Shown: piece after piece, positions 5,618-7,122 of the stretch
How the letters are laid out: every line of letters starts with the position of its first letter
Numbering within the stretch: position 1 is the stretch's first letter
Source of the DNA: Verrucomicrobiota bacterium
GTDB lineage: Bacteria; Verrucomicrobiota; Verrucomicrobiia; Opitutales; UBA953
Length of the DNA stretch: 7,122 bases
Assembly: GCA_009924965.1 (NCBI GenBank)
Contig: RFQN01000071.1
Coordinates: forward strand, 1 to 7,122
Direction: 5' to 3'
Notes under the pieces: generated by a model
What the model saw: only the letters and a program-made list of their open reading frames with translations
What the model was told of the DNA's origin: nothing
Databases searched by the model: none
Translations under genes and position numbers: made by a program

Positions 5618-6461
5618 GCCTTTGGGCTAAACGCTCACGGATAGCCTTAGGGGCAGGGTAGAGGCCCAAGGACCGGATCCGTTCGGCGGCCGCCTCGGAA
5701 AACAGCCATTTCAGGGCTTCTTTCTGGGCGGCCTGTTGGTCGGTCCGTACATAAAGATAGAGGGGCAGGCGAAGTGGGTAATCGCCGTTATAGATGTTCA
5801 TCTCATCGGGCGAATAGGCGGTGGTCGACTTGCCCGGACGGCCATCGGAGACCTGGAGGAGGCGTCCCTCGGAACCCGGTGGCAGCCCCGGGGCAAAGGC
5901 GAGGGTAGCCGGGCGGGTGGCTAGGCTCTGTCCGACCGGCGCCCAATCCATGACTAGGTTGACCTCCTGGCGGAATGGTTGGTTCGCCAAGGGAACGCCT
6001 TGGATCAGCTCCCGGGCGAAGGCCCCATGCGGCGCGTAGAGGTAGGTGAGGATGGTCTCCGAAAGGTTGCCGCCCGCGAGGTCGTTCCAATTCACATAAT
6101 ACACCTTGGGGTCTTTCGCCAAAAGGCTGTTGAGGTCGGCGAAGCTGACTTGGTTCTGGCGGTTGGACTTATGGACGGCGACGACGACGGCCGCGTTGGC
6201 GAGCAGGTAGCGCTGCAGGCTCTGCCCGGCCGGAGCGGCGGGGTCCGCTTCGCCGTCGCGCTGAAAGAGCAACGCCACCGAGGCGCGGCCCTCGGCCAAA
6301 CTCCGCCGGCCGGGCAAGCTGCCGGCGAAATCCACAGACTTGGCTGGAGCCACCGCTCGGAGCCCCTCGGTCAGCGCAGGCTTCAGCAAGTCGGAGCCAA
6401 CGATGTCCGCCGCGTGGACGGAGACCGCAAAGACGAGCCCGAGCCAAACCGACTTAAGCAT
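5604..6461 (-). CDS. Exported PstS-like periplasmic substrate-binding protein
   Basis: The 285-residue protein starts with a signal peptide (charged MLK, hydrophobic 5-15, likely cut after VHA at 17). The mature part begins ADIVGSDLLKPALTEGLRA, like the GSD-type first binding loop of PstS-family proteins. Near the C-terminus, DEMNIYNGDYPLRLPLYLYV (219-238) is close to the family's ENIxxGxYPLxRPLY signature, and a helix like the end of PstS follows. The central loop that in PstS reads Arg...GSGT and contacts phosphate is not visible; NWNDLAGGNLSETI (124-137) occupies that region. It is shorter than E. coli PstS (about 320 mature residues). Its ATG overlaps the stop of the sigma-54 activator gene by 8 bp, which implies coupled translation. 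No transporter genes accompany it in the window, so it may feed a sensor or an unseen transporter. The ligand is unknown; phosphate is the leading guess. Confidence 0.82.
   Translation of the reverse strand: MLKSVWLGLVFAVSVHAADIVGSDLLKPALTEGLRAVAPAKSVDFAGSLPGRRSLAEGRASVALLFQRDGEADPAAPAGQSLQRYLLANAAVVVAVHKSNRQNQVSFADLNSLLAKDPKVYYVNWNDLAGGNLSETILTYLYAPHGAFARELIQGVPLANQPFRQEVNLVMDWAPVGQSLATRPATLAFAPGLPPGSEGRLLQVSDGRPGKSTTAYSPDEMNIYNGDYPLRLPLYLYVRTDQQAAQKEALKWLFSEAAAERIRSLGLYPAPKAIRERLAQRLDSR
5651..5658 (+). other. KOPS-like octamer GGGCAGGG
   Basis: This single plus-strand copy lies within the minus-strand binding-protein gene, in codons near its C-terminus (Leu-Tyr-Pro-Ala-Pro region). It points right, like all copies after 3273. 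Confidence 0.35.
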
Positions 6462-7122
6462 GGGGAGCCTGGCCGACTTCGAGTTCAGGCCACTGCAAAA
6501 GTTTACGGTGCAAGGTCCGGCGGGAAATCCCCAGGAGCTCCGCCGCCTTCGTGCGGTTGCCCGAGGCGGAAGCCAGCGCCTGCTTCAGGAGTTCCTTCTC
6601 GTTCTGCTCCTTATCGAACACGCTGCCGGTCGTCGCGGGCAGGGCAGGGCGGAGGACTCCGCTGGCGCTGAGCGGTTGGACATAGCGCGGGTCGAGGTCT
6701 GCCGCCGTCAACACCTTGCCCGCACGGAGCACGGCAAGGTTCTCGCAGGTATTGCGCAGCTCACGGATATTGCCCGGCCAAGGGTAGCGGGCCAGCACGG
6801 CCAGCGCGTCGGCGGAGAGGCGCACTTCGCTCAAGTTGTTCTCCACCGCGAAGCGCTTCAGGTAATGGGCGAGGAGCAAGGGGATGTCGTCGGTGCGTTC
6901 GCGCAGCGGCGGCATGCGCAAGGGCACGACGGACAGACGGTAGTAAAGGTCCTCGCGGAACTTACCTTCCTTCACCATCTGCTGGAGGTCGCGGTTGGTC
7001 GCGCAGACCAAACGGAGATCCAGCGGGATCGGCTTGTGCGAACCCAGGCGCTCCACGCTCCGCGTCTCGAGGAAACGGAGCAGCTTGATCTGGGTCGTCG
7101 CGTCGATCTCCCCGATCTCATC
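6454..7122 (-). CDS. Sigma-54-dependent (NtrC-type) transcriptional activator, C-terminal part
   Basis: This is the C-terminal 222 residues of an enhancer-binding activator that uses ATP hydrolysis to open RNA polymerase-sigma-54 promoters; the N-terminal part lies beyond the window. The frame is open from base 7122 and begins with Walker B DEIGEID. Counting from there: sensor I ATNRDL (41-46), the arginine-finger region FREDLYYRL (55-63), RERTDDIP, sensor II YPWPGNIRELRN (113-124), a variable linker, and a Fis-type helix-turn-helix (about 174-208) with GNRTKAAELLGISRRTLHRKL. A Met codon at 7056 is internal and not a start. Whether it has a receiver domain, and hence a partner kinase, cannot be seen. 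The stop codon lies within the start of the binding-protein gene, so the two are one operon. A KOPS-like 13-mer at 6637-6649 falls in the linker. Confidence 0.93.
   Translation of the reverse strand, partial: DEIGEIDATTQIKLLRFLETRSVERLGSHKPIPLDLRLVCATNRDLQQMVKEGKFREDLYYRLSVVPLRMPPLRERTDDIPLLLAHYLKRFAVENNLSEVRLSADALAVLARYPWPGNIRELRNTCENLAVLRAGKVLTAADLDPRYVQPLSASGVLRPALPATTGSVFDKEQNEKELLKQALASASGNRTKAAELLGISRRTLHRKLLQWPELEVGQAPHA
6637..6649 (+). repeat. Overlapping KOPS-like pair GGGCAGGGCAGGG in the activator gene
   Basis: The octamers at 6637-6644 and 6642-6649 make a 13-mer identical to that at 4640, but here it is antisense to its gene and falls in the codons for Pro-Ala-Leu-Pro-Ala of the unconserved linker. 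The same DNA word in a sense frame, an antisense frame and an intergenic region points to selection on DNA rather than on protein. Confidence 0.4.

Noticed and set aside
4691..5644. 317-residue plus-strand frame through phoR and across the tRNA
   Set aside because: Arg/Pro-rich, out of frame with the kinase motifs, and running antisense through a tRNA gene.
6328..6336. AAATCCACA as a DnaA box
   Set aside because: Two mismatches from TTATCCACA, isolated, and inside a coding region.

Overview
This GC-rich window contains three blocks. The first is a plus-strand mnmE-mnmG pair, whose products make the tRNA wobble-uridine modification enzyme. The second is a plus-strand two-component pair of the PhoB/PhoR type. 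The third, on the minus strand, has the C-terminal part of a sigma-54-dependent (NtrC-type) activator, an overlapping gene for an exported PstS-like binding protein, and tRNA-Gly(GCC) with its own terminator. The host is a Gram-negative-type bacterium. High GC, weak or absent Shine-Dalgarno sites before phoB and phoR, and the general look of MnmG make Verrucomicrobiota (Opitutales-like) my best guess, but this is only an impression.

The most notable content is chromosome-maintenance DNA laid over the genes. Two perfect 16-bp palindromes (2114-2129 and 3288-3303) match the bacterial centromere parS. One lies inside the mnmG reading frame, in a stretch where the protein has about 18 extra residues compared with E. 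coli MnmG. The other lies just after the mnmG stop. Octamers matching GGGNAGGG, the E. coli KOPS motif read by the FtsK translocase, occur ten times. All three copies left of 2510 are on the minus strand and all seven copies right of 3273 are on the plus strand, so every one points away from the parS region. mnmG is a classic neighbour of replication origins. Together with a drift in GC skew from C-excess to G-excess, this suggests an origin-proximal locus, although I see no DnaA boxes.

Between mnmE and mnmG, 38 bases can fold into three hairpins that partly exclude one another. Two of them bury the mnmG Shine-Dalgarno site, so mnmG translation may depend on ribosomes finishing mnmE. After mnmG, the usual rsmG-parA-parB genes are absent. 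Instead there is a roughly 165-bp intergenic region with an AT-rich core and a probable phoB promoter, then phoB and phoR.

phoR converges on the tRNA gene. The tRNA terminator sits against the phoR stop codon, and a probable tRNA promoter lies in the 3' end of the binding-protein gene. The binding protein and the sigma-54 activator overlap by 8 bp and are probably co-translated. A role in phosphate sensing beside phoBR is attractive but unproven, because the typical phosphate-binding loop is not recognisable.
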